Shown here: positions 20,439-21,553 of the stretch, piece by piece | Position numbering within the stretch: the first letter of the stretch is position 1 | How the letters are laid out: every line of letters begins with the position of its first letter | Assembly: GCA_948766235.1 (NCBI GenBank) | Contig: CAQCFX010000003.1 | Span: forward strand, 44,157 to 65,709 | DNA length: 21,553 nucleotides | Source: an uncultured Oscillospiraceae bacterium | Lineage (GTDB): Bacteria > Bacillota > Clostridia > Oscillospirales > Oscillospiraceae | Reading direction: 5' to 3' | Made by a program: the position numbers and the translations under genes | The notes under the pieces: generated by a model | The model's input: only the letters and a program-made list of their open reading frames with translations | Told to the model about the DNA's origin: nothing | Database searches by the model: none

Positions 20439-21553
20439 ATGGTAAATGTGGCAGTTTTGGGCTTTGGTACCGTGGGCTCCGGCGTAGCGGAGGTGCTCAC
20501 CGGCCATGAGGACAGCATTGAGCGCAAGGCGGACGGACTGATTCGCCTGAAATATATTCTGGATGTGCGGGAGTTTCCGGACAGCCCCTTTGCGGACCGG
20601 TTTGTAAAAGACTTCGCCGTGATTGAGCGCGACCCCGAGGTAGACATCGTGGTGGAGACCATCGGCGGCGCCGGGGTGGCGCTGGACTTTACCCGCCGCG
20701 CCCTGGAGGCGGGCAAGAGCGTGGTCACCTCCAACAAGGAGCTGGTGGCGACAAAGGGGTACGAGCTGACCCAGCTGGCCAAGGAAAAGGGGGTATGCTA
20801 CCTCTTTGAGGCCAGCGTGGGCGGGGGCATTCCCATCATCCGGCCCCTGTCTCAGTGCCTGGCGGCCAACGAAATCCTGGAAATCTACGGAATTTTGAAC
20901 GGCACCACCAATTATATCCTCACCCGGATGATTCGGGCGGGGCTGAGCTTTGACGCGGCGCTGCGGGAGGCCCAGGAGAAGGGCTACGCGGAGCGGGACC
21001 CCTCCGCCGATGTGGAGGGGCACGACGCCTGCCGGAAGATATGCATTCTGGCCGCCATCGCCTTTGGGCGGCACATCTATCCCAATCAGGTGCCTACCCA
21101 GGGAATTACGGGAGTGACCCTGGCGGATGTGGATTATGCGGAGAGCGCGGGCAAAAAAATCAAGCTGCTGGGCCGGGCCATCCGAATGGAGGACGGACGG
21201 GTGTGCGCCTATGTGGCGCCCCATTTGGTGGACCAATCCGACCCGCTGGCTGGGGTGGAGGACGTGTTCAACGCCATCTCCGTGCGGGGGGACGCCATCG
21301 GCGACGTGATGTTCTACGGCCGGGGCGCAGGCAAGCTGCCCACCGCCTCCGCCGTTGTGGCGGACGTGATTGACGTGGCGCGCAATATGGGCCGCCGCCG
21401 GGCGCTGTTCTGGGAGCCGGGGAGCGAGGACGCGGTGTGCGGCGCGGAGGCGCTGACCAGCCGGTGGTACGTGCGGGCAAAGGCGTCCGCCGACGCGCTG
21501 CGCAGGGCGCTGCCGGGGTGCAAGCTGCTGGCCCGCCGGGAGAGCGGCGGGGG
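20439..21553 (+). CDS. hom: Homoserine dehydrogenase, 5' part (cut by window end)
   Basis: The enzyme reduces aspartate semialdehyde to homoserine, on the way to threonine and methionine. The frame stays open to the last base, so the gene is truncated by the window; about 371 residues are visible of an expected 400-430. The N-terminal VAVLGFGTVGSGVAEVL is the NAD(P) Rossmann loop. VVTSNKELVATKG, FEASVGGGIPIIRPL, GILNGTTNYILTRM, GYAERDPSADVEGHDACRK and MFYGRGAGKLPTASAVVADV are all diagnostic. The last visible part (from about SRWYVRAKA) looks like the start of a regulatory ACT domain. I use ATG 20439, with AAAGGA 12 bases upstream; ATG 20427 in the same frame is possible. It follows the ACT-domain gene by 57 bases. 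Confidence 0.95.
   Translation, partial: MVNVAVLGFGTVGSGVAEVLTGHEDSIERKADGLIRLKYILDVREFPDSPFADRFVKDFAVIERDPEVDIVVETIGGAGVALDFTRRALEAGKSVVTSNKELVATKGYELTQLAKEKGVCYLFEASVGGGIPIIRPLSQCLAANEILEIYGILNGTTNYILTRMIRAGLSFDAALREAQEKGYAERDPSADVEGHDACRKICILAAIAFGRHIYPNQVPTQGITGVTLADVDYAESAGKKIKLLGRAIRMEDGRVCAYVAPHLVDQSDPLAGVEDVFNAISVRGDAIGDVMFYGRGAGKLPTASAVVADVIDVARNMGRRRALFWEPGSEDAVCGAEALTSRWYVRAKASADALRRALPGCKLLARRESGG

Noticed and set aside
1..21553. Mobile elements, prophage, CRISPR array, defence genes or tRNAs
   Set aside because: No transposase, integrase, phage structural gene, regularly spaced direct repeats or cloverleaf with a GGTTCGA arm was found on either strand. The only dispersed elements are the three palindromic repeat copies.

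Overview
The window looks like chromosomal DNA of a GC-rich Gram-positive anaerobe in the Clostridia, most like the Oscillospiraceae (Flavonifractor, Pseudoflavonifractor, Intestinimonas and relatives). That placement is an inference. It rests on the high GC, strong AGGAGG-type ribosome binding sites, sigma-A-like promoters with 17-bp spacers, a purine operon with stand-alone AICAR transformylase and PurO-type IMP cyclohydrolase, and a Bacteroides/Clostridia-type PurF. I see no phage, insertion sequence, integrase, tRNA or CRISPR array, so this is mostly core genome.

Region 1 (1-410) is the 3' end of a small membrane-protein gene that meets the purine operon at a bidirectional terminator. Region 2 (487-8733, minus strand) is a compact purine operon in the order purE, purC, 48-aa membrane miniprotein, purF, purM, purN, purO, purH, small coupled ORF, purD. 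The five genes from purM to purH and the two after them overlap by ATGA or TTGA or are separated by a few bases. purL, purB and purK are not in the window. The operon has a clear promoter, a 23-codon arginine-rich leader ORF and an intrinsic terminator directly before purE, which is a transcription-attenuation layout. A palindromic intergenic repeat sits inside the operon between purF and purM.

Region 3 (8794-12221, minus) holds two cell-envelope genes: a GT4 glycosyltransferase fused to a CsaB-type polysaccharide pyruvyl transferase, followed by a second glycosyltransferase. Its promoter overlaps a divergent one that drives a small anchored OB-fold-like protein and a PAP2 phosphatase (12151-13276, plus). 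Region 4 (13227-16663, minus) has tcdA, a membrane-anchored parvulin-like foldase with a structured 5' leader, a 6S RNA gene with its terminator, one full and one partial copy of the palindromic repeat, and a DUF1292 gene. Region 5 (16721-21553, plus) has a class A penicillin-binding protein with extra cysteine clusters, then an ACT-domain protein and a homoserine dehydrogenase cut by the window end.

Functionally, the pur genes make most of the IMP pathway. The csaB, glycosyltransferase, PAP2, foldase and PBP genes serve cell-wall polymer assembly, lipid-carrier recycling, extracytoplasmic folding and peptidoglycan synthesis. The last pair belongs to aspartate-family amino acid synthesis. The observations most worth following are the purE leader, the PurF with no N-terminal cysteine, the IGGSDGPTAI miniprotein and the 6S RNA locus bordered by repeats.
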